From positions 116,357 to 180,356 of the forward strand of contig VKHL01000054.1 in the NCBI GenBank assembly GCA_015146655.1: a DNA stretch of 64,000 bases, written 5' to 3'. The stretch comes from Ochromonas danica. Its lineage: Eukaryota > Sar > Chrysophyceae > Chromulinales > Chromulinaceae. The position numbers and the translations under genes are program-made. The notes below the pieces were generated by a model. That model was not told the DNA's origin and searched no databases. It worked only from the letters and a program-made list of their open reading frames with translations. Below, one piece after another: positions 1 through 12,600 of this stretch. Numbering within the stretch: position 1 is the first letter of the stretch; each line of letters starts with the position of its first letter.

Positions 1-1305
1 TTCATTTTTTGGATATGATCAGCCAAATCTTCTGTTATGGTCGTAATCAATGATGAATAATTATCTATTATCAACGTCTTTATTTGGTTATGCTACTCAA
101 TGATCTATTGTCATTTATCACCTTCACCTACATAATGGCAAGTGACACGTTCTCCAAAGATGAGTTGCCCTTGGAAGAAGCATTTTCAACAATAGAGTCG
201 TAGTTGGTGAGAGGAAGTAATGAGTGGTATATGACAGTTGCCTAGAGATATTCTTCACAGTGTTTATGGAGAGGTTGAGGTGGAAGGATCTGTGGATATA
301 GCCTGTGTTGAGAAGAGATTTCGAGAAGCTTGGCTGTCCTCCTTGAATAACCTTAGCATATCAAGAGCTGATGTGGGTGTTTCTAATGCTAAATTCAGAG
401 CATTTTCTGTACGTGGCTGGTGAGTCGCAAGGTATTGTATTTGGAAGAGTTTCCTGTTAGCGTGAGTGCTTTGGAAGATCTTGTGGGAGGAGGATTGGAC
501 ATGGAATCCTACTGTCCAGCTCTTCGATCTGTTGCGATAGATACAAGAACAACATCTGACCTCTCTAAGGAAGAGCAATTGAAAAACAATCTGTCAGTCT
601 TATTGAGTCATTGTCATAATCAACAAAGATCCCCAAAGTTTTGTTTTATCTTTCTGTTGAGATTTCACCATTCACTGGACCTTCAAATATCTCATTCTTA
701 GTATTCGTAGATCACCCATAAAGCCCATATCACACAAAATCGATAGTTCGTATCTTTTCATTGCAGCTTTTGAAAATACCTTTCATTTCTATAGATTCAG
801 CGCGGCTTATCTTGCCACTGATGACTTGAAACGGCTTATAGATTCTTCATTCCAAGTCTGTATAGCATTGATAGATCGAAAGAAAAAAGCTCTTATACAC
901 CCAATTAGGGAATTTCTAATATGAAATGACTCCTTCTGATTGCAAATTTGTGAAGAGTTGATTAAGAAAGAAAGTCCTATTTTACGAGTTTGAAATCGCG
1001 AGAAAAAGAGCGCAAATTGCCTTCGCTGCTTCCTATAGCATAGATGATAAGACAAGATAAGAGTACATGTAATGCTGGGGTGAATACCTGAGGTTGTGGT
1101 GCAGTAATTGATGAACAATCACTCATGATTGATTGGTATCTAGTCTATCTCTGTCTCTTGTTTGTTGATCCCGTTTCTTTAAACCGTCTACTGCTCGGAT
1201 AAGTAGGACTTCTACTACCACAAAACATGACTTTTAAATCCAAAATTATAACTTGGCCCAAAATGTTGTTTTGTTGGGTTAAAGGTTAAAGTGGTTAGTC
1301 TGAGG
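1..1305. other. No recognisable gene; short open frames only
   Basis: This stretch holds short open frames on both strands (for example 238-423 and 420-701 on the plus strand, overlapping out of frame), none with a domain I recognise and none with a convincing splice structure. The two overlapping plus frames could be remnants of one gene separated by a frameshift, or exons of a gene that begins outside the window. The part nearest 1306 is probably the 3' flank of the minus-strand membrane protein gene. Confidence 0.4.
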
Positions 1306-2186
1306 TTAAATATTGTATGCAATATTGCTATGAATCTTTTGAAGAAGTACAATCCATAATATGTTAATCACAAAAGCAATCACAATCATCAACCATCCTT
1401 TCCATTCAAACTTTCGAATTTGTTGATCAAGCTTTGCTCGAATATCTGACATCTCCCACTTCGTTGTTCCTACATTAGATACATATGCATTACCAAGTTG
1501 AGGTCATTTATGGTCATTAGCTAGCAATTGATTCTTACCTGAAGGGGAGAAACAACAGCATTCAATATCAACTCCTGCTTGTTGCTTCACTAAGGCACGT
1601 AATGTGGTACCTTCCTCATCACAATCACTCACACATTGAAAAACAGGTGGCGAGAGATATCTCCACAATATATGAACAAGACCTTTCAATAAGAGAATCC
1701 TATACAAAGACATGAGAATAAAGTCTAAGGAATAAAAAGCAAGATTGAAAGGGGGAGATGAAAGTACCTGGAAAAGTTAAGAGTGAGATAGACCAAAATA
1801 GCTAAAGTAGTTTGTAATAGATAAGAATTCCAAAACCACTCTACCATACAGGAACATGAATCATTGACAGAATGAAGTATACTCTCATTTGGACCTTCAC
1901 ATGTTGGAGAGCAGGTAGCTAGGTTAGAACAATTGAATAGTGCAGATGATGCCTGACCCATTAGTGCATTACTGACAATGGAAGAAGAGGTAGAAGAGTT
2001 GACATCATTATAGGAGAGTATCAAAGAATTTGATAATGATAGATGTGATGATAGAGTCAAATTGCAACTATTCATCCAGTTGGTGTATTGTAAACTGATC
2101 TGACTAGGACACTGTTCATACAAATAGACACACACACACAGACACACACACACAGACACACAGACACACACACACACAGACACACA

Positions 2187-2274
<88 letters not shown>

Positions 2275-5200
2275 ATCCTTATGTGAGAAAAACTGTGAGA
2301 AAACACCGTAAATGAGATATTACTAACCTCCATAGCTGCAACATTCGCACATGTGTTATTTCCACCACTTTCCCAAAGACAATCTGTTATAGTAGAACAA
2401 CTTTTATGAATCAAACAATCCATTACTTCGAGATTAACACAATCATTAATCTTCATCCATGTTGCTCTTGTCGACTATAATGAACAAAGCAGACAGAAGA
2501 AAGACACAAACATTATGATGAATCATCTACACTACACTAACTCATAATGAGATGGTTTTGCTTACTGTCAAAGAACTATTTGCATCCAATACATTCTGTA
2601 GAAAGGTAACATATGATTGCTTAGCATCAATAGAACCACTACTACAATAGTTTTCTAGCTTGGTATTATATTTAGCAAGTGAACTTGTAAGATCACTATT
2701 ACCATCGTTATAAGCATAGTTATAACTTGCAGCATAGAGATTAGAAGAAAGGAAAGTTGAATTGGTTGTATGTACAACACACATTGCTACATAACCTTGA
2801 TATTCTGGTATTAATACCGCTAAAACGCACACACACACGTACACACACACGTTATGATTGAATGCACAGTATGGATTGGATTGTATGGACTTACCTATAA
2901 CTAACCATATTACAAATATAATACAAGCTGTAATAACCAATAGTTGAACCCAAATAAAAGGTAATGCTCGTAAGAATAGACGAATATAGATAAACCATGG
3001 AGAATGTAGATCAGCACTATAATCATGACGATTTCTTAAATCTACTTTAGGTAATGCAACTACCCCTCGTGCCCAAAATTTAGCAACTAATCGTATACTT
3101 TGTATGATGCGATAGATATAATCAAAGATATAGAGGATATTTTGGATAGAGAAGAATGAAGAAGTAAGTAAGGAGATATCAACATTATCCATATGAAAAC
3201 TTGCCCAAGAAAGATGAAAAGAAGATGTAATTGCATTAAGAATGGTAATTGCACTACTATTGACTGCACTACTTGCAGTAGTTGTATCCACCTAGTAAAC
3301 AACATACAGTATTACATGATGAAAGAGCATTAACATAACATAATAATACACTAACTTAACATAATGCAACACAACATAACGTAACAAAACAATACACCAA
3401 CAAAACATAACATAATAATGTGCCAACAACCAAACAACTACCAAGACAGGCAACTAATCAAAACAATCAAACCAAGCCAAACAAGGAAACAAACCACATC
3501 GCATAGTTTACATACCTTCACTGTGCTAGTGTTATACAGAGCATTCTCTACTGAAGTTAAGAAATCAGTTGATTCATCTTGTTGATCTGATACTTCTGTT
3601 GTAATATTGCCACTATATTGAGGTGGATTATAATCATTTGGAGTCAAATTAATCGACTCTATAGCAGCTTTGATTTCATCTGACCAGGCTTTAAGTTCTT
3701 TTGCAACGTCTTGTAAAGCATCAGAGATTTCCATATCAATAGCATCTTCTACTTCACTCAAACTATTCCACAAGTCAGTCGCATCTAATACCCATCCATA
3801 TATCCATATCAAAAATCAATTGAGTTAGTTAAGACAGACATAGTAATAAGAAATGAAGACTATCTTCTATGAAGTAGTAGTAGATATAACTTACTTGGCA
3901 TGGTTAGTATCTGGCCAACACCAGGTATAACAGGAATAGGAACAAACCAATCTGAAGGAGAGAAATCACACCAATCAGGATTAGCTTTACCACATAATGC
4001 ACTACTAGCTCCAACTACTTTAAGACCTGTAATCAAGTAATTCACTAATCCTCGTACACCTTCATAGAATTTCCCCATATTATCTAACGCCTTCTCTACC
4101 TGTATAATATAAGCTGCAAACATGGTTTCAAGTTCTGAGAGAGCGTTAGCTACAACTGTTATTCCTCTATTAGTTACAATAGTAGCATCACCATAGACAG
4201 AGGTAAGACTATTCTTCCATGGACAAATTGTATTAGGTTTTAGTGTTAAACATGCTTCAAGATCATTAATTGCTTTTTGAATGGATTGTAAAGAAGTTGT
4301 TAGAGGTATTCCATCCAATTCCAGACTAATGAATTTAGTCTTATTATGAAGATACTCTGTATTATAACTTGATAATGCTTGAGCATAGTTAACTAACCGT
4401 ATAACACGATTATTACTATTACTTGTATAATCTGTTGAAGTAGAATAGACTGCATGATTAGTCGTACTACTATCATCTAATAAAGTTGATACAAGACTAC
4501 GATTTTTCCCTTGACAACTATCAAAATATGACAAACTATAGTATCCGTTATTCTTCCCACTACCACCACTACTACTACCACCACTAACACCATTGGTCCA
4601 AAGAGATAATAAAGTCATTAATTCTTGTTGATAACTACTATAATTAGAAATCAAATTAGAGTATCTATTAGCATAGAGTGTATTCTGTGTGGTTAACAAT
4701 CTTACACGTTCATTTTCAGTATTTTTCTTTGTTAATAAATCTTGAGAACAGACTTCCATTTGTTGATCAATACAATCTGAATAATGATTTTTTAATGTAT
4801 TAATAGTCTTCCATGTATAGGAACAAGTATGAATAACAGATTGTAAAGTAGGTTTTGTTATGGTGTAACTTACAATATAGACTGTAATTTGTAGTGATGT
4901 CATCCATAAGAGAATTATAGCAAAACAACAAAGTATTAATCGATTTAACCAAAGATGAGTATGATAGGTAGTAGTTGTTGTAGTGGTAGCATCGAGGATA
5001 GTTTCGTTTAATGTGTTTTTATTGTTGTTGTATGAGGATTCATTATGATCACTCTTGTTCTCTTTGTTATTGTTATTGCTGCTTTTGTTGTTGTTGCTAG
5101 TAGCATCTGCTGTATACTGTCTGTTATTAGTACAGTTGATAGTGTCATTGTAGTCATAGTCACAGACACAGTGACACCAGCTGACCACCTCACCATTAAC

Positions 5201-5461
5201 TTCACTGCGTTCTTCACTACTACCACCACTACCACTACCACTACCAGTGCTTGCTGTGCTTCCTACACTACTCCCACTGCCAATCTTATTAGTACCGCCA
5301 ATAGTAGCATTAGCATGCCCACTGATGTTGTTCCCATTAGAGTGATGGAGAATAGAGAAAGGTTGAACATGAACAATGGGTCTTGCAATAGGATTACTCC
5401 TCATGAAGATCTGCTCACTTGTAGAAGAAATCTTCTTCTTGGTAAAGAGGTCTGTTGTCAT
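1306..5461 (-). CDS. Large multipass membrane protein, 8 exons, family not recognised
   Basis: Eight exons, all phases consistent, give 1100 residues: 5461-3895, 3784-3516, 3291-2895, 2819-2566, 2474-2328, 2111-1768, 1699-1539 and 1469-1306. The first ~165 residues are low complexity (Gly/Ser and Asn rich). A first hydrophobic helix (LILCCFAIILLWMTSLQITV) follows, then a loop of several hundred residues with Cys and many N-x-S/T sites. Further helices lie in exon 3 (around QLLVITACIIFVIWLVI), at the exon 6/7 boundary and near the C-terminus (WLMIVIAFVINILWIVLL). About five membrane spans separated by large glycosylation-site-rich loops recall the general plan of prominin-like proteins, but I see no diagnostic motif, so no function is assigned. 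The 216-nt intron between exons 5 and 6 contains a long CA/GT microsatellite. Confidence 0.8.
2128..2272. repeat. (CA)n microsatellite inside an intron
   Basis: An almost uninterrupted CA run with interspersed CAGA units fills most of the intron at 2327-2112 of the minus-strand membrane protein gene. On the transcribed strand it reads (GT)n close to the 3' acceptor. Read as coding it would give poly Cys-Val, which is an artefact. Confidence 0.95.
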
Positions 5462-6153
5462 ACTCTAGCAACTAGTCTATATTCGATGATGACCACGAAG
5501 AGATTGATGGACTTTCAATAATGAAAGATAATGACATCATCATTATCATCATTCTCTCCTTGTTATGAGAGGTAACGACTATTTGATTGCCCCAGGTCCT
5601 CATCTGATAACACAGTGGAAGAAGGGCAAGGTCTGTCATCAAGACCACATCCATCATAACATGGACACCAAGGACCAATTGGGAAACGCGCTTTTTACTC
5701 GAAATAAAAACGTGTTGAAAAGAGAAGTGAAGATATTGTTGTGTTGCGCGGAATCGACGCATGGTTACCATTCTACCTTTTTTTTGATATCACAAGATAT
5801 CCGTGTAAACGTTAACAAAATATTTTATGACTAAACTGGTGTCTAAAAAAGGATATTGATAATGAAGATATGGACAACCAATAACTGACAGACAGACAGT
5901 GTCCAGCCAGTTGCAAGTCCTTAACAAGTTTCTTCTTCTTCAGTGGATAACCGCAATTTCTGGTTTTGCAAACGAGTCGCCTGTCAAAAGCAAGTAAACA
6001 AGTGTAGGACCCACATTGAACGATGTTTTTTTTAACAGATTCATTCACTCTCCATTGATCTCTTCCATAGTGAACGATTATCATTTCTTATTATCTCTTT
6101 CAGCGCAATGATCAAAACAATACAAAATCAAAAACCAGAAATTAAGCTATCCA
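5462..6153. other. Intergenic region, 5' flank of membrane protein gene
   Basis: AT-rich spacer between the start of the minus-strand membrane protein gene and the 3' end of the minus-strand Deg protease gene. I see no conserved coding frame. The part adjacent to 5461 should contain the promoter of the membrane protein gene. Confidence 0.5.
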
Positions 6154-7517
6154 CTAATTTGCTTGATTACTGCCTAGTCTTACTCGCAATGAGAGTATTT
6201 GACCCTTAGCAGCTACATCTTTTCCCGCTGCTTCATTCTCTTCACCTCGCAATACCACGGGTAGATTGCTCAAGTCGGCTCCTCGTATCACCTTTACAGT
6301 GACAACATCTCCCACTTGATGCTTCTCTACGGCTTGGAAGAGATCCGAATCTTTGTCAATAATTTGATTGTCAATCTGTATGATGACATCTCCCAGGCCT
6401 AAGACATCTCCTCTCCGATTACGATCAGTTCCGCGAAGCCCCCCAGCCTTAGCCCCAGTACCATCGGGAACATCCACAACCAAAACTCCACGATTGATTC
6501 CTAAGACTTTGGCCTGAGAAGTTTCAAGGTAGGACACGCCTAATACAGGACGACGCACCACTCCATCACGAATTAATGCATCCACTTCATAACGAAGAGT
6601 ATCAACAGGAATAGCAAAGCCAATGCCAGCGGAAGATCCACTAGAAGAATAAATCGCCTAAATTCCATCAGCAAGCTGCATTTAACTATATTCTAACGAA
6701 ATATCTTAGAGCAAGCACTTACCGTATTCATCCCAATTAGCTGGCCAGCACTATCCAATAGAGGTCCACCAGAGTTGCCTGGATTAATGGCAGCATCTGT
6801 TTGGATAACATTATTAATGGGTTTATTTGAAGGAGAGCGCACTTCTCTACCCAGTCCACTAACCACCCCAGTAGTGAGGGTATGATCCAGTCCAAAAGGA
6901 TTCCCTATCGCCAAAGCGAATTGTCCAACTTTCAAAGAGGAAGAGGTACCCTTTTTGATTGGTTTCCAATGAATACCATTATTATCCACAATGAGAACTG
7001 CGACATCTTTGTCTGGATCAACTCCAAGCACTTTGGCTGTGAGAGTTTTGGTTTTGCCCGAACTATCCGTTAAAGTTACTTTCGCGCTTTGAGCGTTGCG
7101 AATAACATGATAGTTCGTGACAATATGTCCTTGATCGTCCCATACAAAGCCTGATCCAGTACCAGCAGGGACTTCCATAACATTCATGGAGAAGAGGTCG
7201 ACAGTCTCCACGAAGGTATTGATATAAACAACGGAGGGGGTTGTCTCCTCAAATGTTTTGATCAGTTGTGTTTCACCACTGAACAAGGAAGGAACTTCTG
7301 CCGTCACTGGGGCAGAGAAGAGCAAAGAAGTTGAGAGTGCAATAGTGGCAGAAACTTTCTTGCAGAAGGTGATTATTGTTGAATCTCTGCAAGAAAAAGA
7401 AGAAGGAAGACGATTCTCTATTTTCATTGTCATGATAGATGACTTGTAGGATCGTAATCCATTGCTTTGATGAGTAGCAATAGAAAGAAAAAGTATTGAC
7501 AAAAAGAGCTCCCACAT
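6154..7517 (-). CDS. Plastid (thylakoid lumen) Deg/HtrA-type serine protease
   Basis: Two exons (7517-6723 and 6657-6154) encode 432 residues. The trypsin-like domain shows the whole catalytic triad: His in TNYHVI, Asp in PDKDVAVL and Ser in NPGNSGGPL. A single PDZ domain follows (RPVLGVSYLE onward, with LGLGDVIIQID). This is the architecture of DegP1/Deg1-like proteases that degrade damaged photosystem proteins. I chose the Met at 7517 because it opens a signal peptide (MWELFLSILFLSIA); a basic, Ser-rich stretch and a second hydrophobic segment ending in APVTA|EV follow, resembling a tripartite route across plastid membranes into the thylakoid lumen. Deg1 assignment rests on family knowledge; localisation is inferred. 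It is divergent from the carboxypeptidase gene at 8029. Confidence 0.92.
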
Positions 7518-8028
7518 GTTTACTGTTTGTTCCTCAACAAAAAGGAGAACCAGAACGAAAGAACAGCATGGAATACCATGGAACAGCATGGAACAGCATG
7601 GAACAACAATTTTCGTCGATGGGTACCGAAATGTTTTTATCAATAACTTTTGATGTAATTAATATTACGAAATAATCTTACGTTTGATTCAACATTAAAG
7701 TAAGAACGTATTCATCTAAAATAGAATATAAATTTATTCATTTTTTGACCATTTAAAAATTAGAACATTCCTCCCATGTATAGTATGGCAGTTTCGCAGT
7801 AGCGGTCGTGCAGAGTCTGGCAGAGTGGTGTGGCTGTTGGTGTGTTGATGAGGGAAACAAGTCAGACCATTTCCTTTTTACCTTCACAAACAATTGTAGC
7901 TTTAGACTATACGAGCTAGGAGAAAGGAAAAGAAAGTCTTAGTATTCTTTCTTTTTATTTCACTTGGAAAAAAAGACTATATCACTATATTTTATCATAT
8001 AATATAAACAAGTGGTACAAGCTAAAGA
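7518..8028. promoter_or_regulatory. Divergent intergenic region (Deg protease / CCP5)
   Basis: The 511-bp spacer between two head-to-head gene starts must carry both promoters. Near the Deg start (7565-7605) there is a run of four ATGGAA-containing units (GGAATACC, GGAACAGC repeated). Similar CCATGGAAT elements appear in other divergent spacers of this window (about 12440-12500 and 20150-20180). The plus-strand side is AT-rich just before 8029. No TATA element was assigned with confidence. Confidence 0.4.
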
Positions 8029-11000
8029 ATGAATTGTAATCCATTACCAGAAATTACATCTTCTGCTATTCCAGCACATAACATCTTTAGATTTGATAAT
8101 GGTGTTACTTTTTCCTCTAATTTTGATAATGGAAATCTTGCTCGTGTGGAAAGATTTCCCAATCGTCCATTTGACTTTAAAGTGTGGACAGCACCAGATA
8201 ATATGGGAACACCACATCAATCTCGACATTGTGCATGGTTTCATTTTCTTGTTACAGGAGCACCTATGGGATGTGTAATACGTATTCAAGTTGTCAATGC
8301 CAATGGTTCATCTGGTTTATATAAACATGATATGGTAAGTGATATTATTAATTCTCATTTGTAATATAGGAAAACCATGCTTAACCACCATTTGAATCAT
8401 CTTTTCCCTATCTATATACAGAGACCAGTATATCGATCAAATTCTACAAATCAGAAATGGGTTCGTATTAAAAGTTCGATACGATTTGTGAAAGAAAACG
8501 ATTTTACACAAGTTTGTTTTGAACATGGTGTAGATATTGAGAATGATAAACTTGCCTTTGCTTTCACTTATCCATATTCTTATACACAGCTACAAAATGA
8601 ATTAGATGCTTTGGATACACATAAAAATGAATTTGATCAACCAGGCTCTATCTTTTATCAACGAGAATTACTAACACGATCTTGTGATGGTCGTCGTATT
8701 GATTTATTAACTATATCTTCAGTTGATGGTATGAGCAAACAAGAACGTGAACCATTATTATCTGGCCTCTTTCCTGAAACCAAAGTTTCTACTGCTAGAT
8801 CACCTATCTTTGCTAATAAAGAAGTAGTTTTCGTATCAGCACGTGTTCATGCAGGAGAGGTACCAGCTCAACATACTTTTAAAGGTATACTCTCTCTATT
8901 AATGGATGAAAATGATCTTGTTGCCAAAGAGTTACGAGCAAGATATGTCTTTAAGTTAATTCCTATGTTAAATCCAGATGGCGTTTTTCGTGGACATTTT
9001 CGTATGGATCAATTAGGACAAAATCTCAATCGTTATTATACTAAACCAGATGTCATTATGCAACCAGCAATCTATGGTGCGAAAGCATTATTAGATTATT
9101 ATGCACAAACTTCACAATTAGCAGTTTATTTAGATTTCCATGCTCATGCTTCAAAACGAGGATGTTTCATTTATGGTAATGTCTTAGAAAGTGTAGAAGA
9201 TCAAGTACAAAACCAACTATATTGCAAGTTAATCTCAATGAATTCTCCACACTTTGATTATGAAGGATGTCACTTTTCAAAAGAGCATATGTTTCGTATT
9301 GATCCATGTGATCAAGCGAAGGGATTAACAGCAGAAGGAAGTGGTCGAGTAGCAACCTATCTTGCTTATGGACTTATTCATAGCTATACCATTGAATGCA
9401 ACTATAATACTTCTCGTGTTGGTAATGAAGTATCTCCTATGGATAATGATTATTATGGACCTAATGTCACACCAGCTTCAACTTTTACAACTAACCCTGA
9501 AAAGTATACTCCTAATACCTATGCTACTGTTGGTCGTGCTTGTGTTATTGCACTTCTTGATCTACGTGGACAAAATCCTCATACACGAATTACTAAGTCT
9601 AAATTTAAAACATTAGAACGTGTAAGAAATGCAGTTGTAATGGAAGTACGTTCTCGTCGTGAATATTTTGGTAAAGCGATGAATCGAGAAAGAAAACGTA
9701 CTGCACAGGAACGTCGAGTCATGGGATCTTCAACTTCATCGGATGAGTTATTTATTTGGAAACGTGTTGTAGATCCTGATTGTCTTCTTGTCACCCCATC
9801 GAATGCTGCTACTGCTGTCAATCTTGTTGCCGCAGGAGGAGGAGGAGGTACTGGAGGTGTTTCTAGTGGTGGTGGTAGTGGTGGTGGTGCTACAACAGGA
9901 AGCAATAGCAAAGCCAATATGGTTAATGATGCTGGAATCTTGTTTATTTCAGCCAAAGATTCCAAACCTTCTCGTCGTAGTCGCCCTCCTTCTGCTTCTG
10001 CTAGTGCCCATACTAGTGCAAGTAGTAGTAGCAACAATAATAATACTGCTGCTAACAAAAGCCAGCAACAGCCTCCATCTCTGGTATTACCTCTTACAGA
10101 AGCTAATTTACTAGCCAAAAATGCCATGGTAGGGGATTGGATGCAGTTTGTTGGTTCAGGTAATAGTAGTAGTGATGAGAATGCTCCCACTCCTGCCACT
10201 ACCAATCGTCAAGCAAGTCAAAATAATGGTCAAAATGGCCAAAAATTACATGGGTATTTTGCTGGGATGCCAAAAGTAAGCTCTGAAGAAGTTAATCAGT
10301 CAGCTGTTCGTATGCGGTCACTTTCTTTAGGAAGAGGAGGAGGAAGATCAAGACGAGAAGAAAATATGTTATCATCCGATTTACAATCAGATGGAGTCAA
10401 TAGTCCTACAGTATTGATTTCAGCTGAAGCGGAAGATGCTCGTATGAATGAGAATGTGTTATCTTCTCGAAGTTTGAAAACGATTGATAATGCGGGAGGG
10501 AATGGAAATGGTGGAAATGGTAATGGAACAATAATACCTCAAATGTCTATGGCACGTGATTTAATTCGTGAACAAGCAATCAATAAGAATATTCGTGTTC
10601 AACATCAATATCTTGGTCAAGGAGGAGGTGCTGGATTACCTAATCGTGAGCCAGCATTTAGCAAAAGAGTTCCTGCGGCACATAAAGATAATAACCGTAA
10701 AATCCTTGGTAAAACACTACATGCTGCTGGTGTAGCTCTATTAATGGGATCACAATCATCCAGTCCTGTTCCTCCTCCTGCCTCGAGTAGTGGTGAATCG
10801 AATAGTAGACCTCCATCAGGAACACCTGGTGGAAGAGCTCCTCCCAGTGGAATAGCTTATGTCTATGAAGATAACAATATGATGGGTGATGATGCTGCTG
10901 GGACTAATAACCCTGCTGCCAATCATAGCAATGCTCCTCTCAATGGAAGTCATGCCCATCCACTTGAATTGGTTGTCACAGGGTTAGGATCGAGGAATAA

Positions 11001-11040
11001 TTCCCGAGCTAACAATCTCGATCAAATAGCCATCTCCTAG
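8029..11040 (+). CDS. Cytosolic carboxypeptidase, CCP5/AGBL5-like (tubulin deglutamylase)
   Basis: Two exons (8029-8334 and 8422-11040) encode 974 residues. The first ~150 residues form the beta-sandwich domain specific to cytosolic carboxypeptidases, with KHDMRPVYRS spanning the intron. The M14 peptidase domain follows: zinc ligands His and Glu in RVHAGE (about residues 245 and 248), LNPDGVFRGHFR, GQNLNRYY, the third zinc ligand in DFHAHASKRGCFIYGN, and the catalytic Glu in YTIECNYNTS. The HASKRGCF and NPDGV...GHFR signatures match CCP5, which in animals removes the branch-point glutamate from polyglutamylated tubulin. The C-terminal ~480 residues are low complexity (Gly, Ser, Asn rich) with no domain. 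A vasohibin gene at 17224-18135 acts on the same substrate class. Confidence 0.93.
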
Positions 11041-11436
11041 TCCCAGCGAGGGTCTAACAATCAATCAAGCGTTGCTTCTTGTGCCGTTTTAGTTTTGTTT
11101 TTGATCTAATCGATAGTTAGAGTAGTTTGATTCAATTCTACCGTGTGTGACTGACTGTCCGACTGACTGAGTGATGATGGTCTTTGTCTACATGATGGAT
11201 GGATGAATTGGACGAATGGTCGTCTTCCAAATTGAGCTGCAATGACTATAACATACTGTATTATGATATAGTAATGGATTACTTTCTTTGTAGTAGGTAA
11301 AACAAGAGTGGTGGTAGTAAAGGAACCTAAATTTAGACTTTAAATCATGATTGCTCACTATCTACAGTATCTTGTATGAGCTAGAGCACAAGAACTTGTA
11401 CAGTCATTGATCACTCTCCATGTCATCACCCTTCTT
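11041..11436. other. Convergent intergenic spacer
   Basis: A 396-bp spacer lies between the stop codons of two convergent genes. It contains short GACTGACT/GATGGATG repeats and presumably both 3' UTRs. I see no coding frame or structured element. Confidence 0.4.
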
Positions 11437-12291
11437 CTAGACAACTGTGCTTGTCCGACTATTACCATGATCACCTGAACCTGTATTAGAATTAGATGTC
11501 GTAATGGCTAACAAGGTATTCAATGCCCAATTACGTAAAGTAGAATTTTCTAATGCAGACATAGCACCTTGTTGTACACCACGTTCCATCATATTCTGTA
11601 CTTTCTTCTTTGCACTATTTGAACATTTAAAATATCCTATAATATTTGCCATACTCATAACAATGGCAGCGATAACAATAGGAAGATATTCAAATTTAAG
11701 ACGTAGAAGACCAATGATAAAGAGTAAAGTCCATGCTAAAGGGGTTAGATATAAAGAACCCCAAAACACAGTGGAATCAAAGGATGAAATCTCTGCCATA
11801 TCTTCAAGAGATTCAAAAATCCATTCATTTGATCCATCTTCTTTAACATACGACCACCATCTTAATCCTACTAAAAGTCTACCAGAGACATTCTTTACAG
11901 TCCAGAAGTCAAAAGCTAATAATATGACACAAAGGACAAAAGTGAAGATGAAAGATGAGGTTACCCATGATCCAAAGATATACAATGCTATAGCTAAGGA
12001 TTTGAATAATAAGTGAAAGAATAAGGCACTTGGATGCTATCTCATCGCCATCATCATTATCATTGTCATTGTTATTATTAAGATTAGTCATAATTAAATG
12101 AAAGAAATACAGAAATAGGAAAAAATAACACTGACCTTAGATTGGTTGAATAACCAATGTCCAATAGTACTATTACTTCGTTCTGGTGCTAAAGGGTCAA
12201 CATAATGTCCACCTGACATCATCATATCATGATCATCTTCATTCGAGACTGAGATGAATTCTAACTCTTCTTCTTTCAAGTTCTTCATCAT
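11437..12291 (-). CDS. TVP23-family Golgi membrane protein
   Basis: Two exons (12291-12136 and 12036-11437) give 251 residues. The second exon opens with HPSALFFHLLFKSLAIALYI, the first helix, and continues through FWTVKNVSGRLLVGLRWW, the signature of the TVP23/FAM18 (DUF846) family, then two more helices around LTPLAWTLLFIIGLLRL and LPIVIAAIVMSMANIIGY. The tail KCSNSAKKK is also typical of the family. In yeast Tvp23 is a late-Golgi vesicle protein of poorly defined role. The N-terminal ~50 residues are acidic and cytosolic. The family assignment is firm; the exact role is unknown. It is divergent from the gene at 12601. Confidence 0.93.
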
Positions 12292-12600
12292 TATTCAAGG
12301 TCTTGAATTAGAATTAGCTTTGTTGAAAAAATACAATATAGCAGAGATGAATTTAGGTTATCTTGGTCAGGTAGTAAATAGATTGAGAATATTCACTCAA
12401 TGAGAGGATTGACTGCTGATGATGATGGATTGGGAAATTTCCATGGAATTCATAGTCTTCCATCATCATTTCCAGACTGTGGACGATTCCATGGAATGTG
12501 CTATAGTGATGGGTGGAAGGTGGAAGGATGCAATCATGATAGCCGAAGAACAAGCGGGGTGAGATTGTATTTCGTCTAATAAAATAGAGAAACGATTATT
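12292..12600. promoter_or_regulatory. Divergent intergenic region (TVP23 / mitochondrial helical-repeat protein)
   Basis: The 309-bp spacer holds the promoters of two head-to-head genes. It contains two TTCCATGGAAT-type palindromic elements (about 12437-12450 and 12487-12500), similar to elements upstream of the Deg protease and KH-protein genes. No known factor site is assigned. Confidence 0.35.

Noticed and set aside
2072-2269. Cys-Val repeat protein
   Set aside because: It is a (GT)n microsatellite inside an intron.
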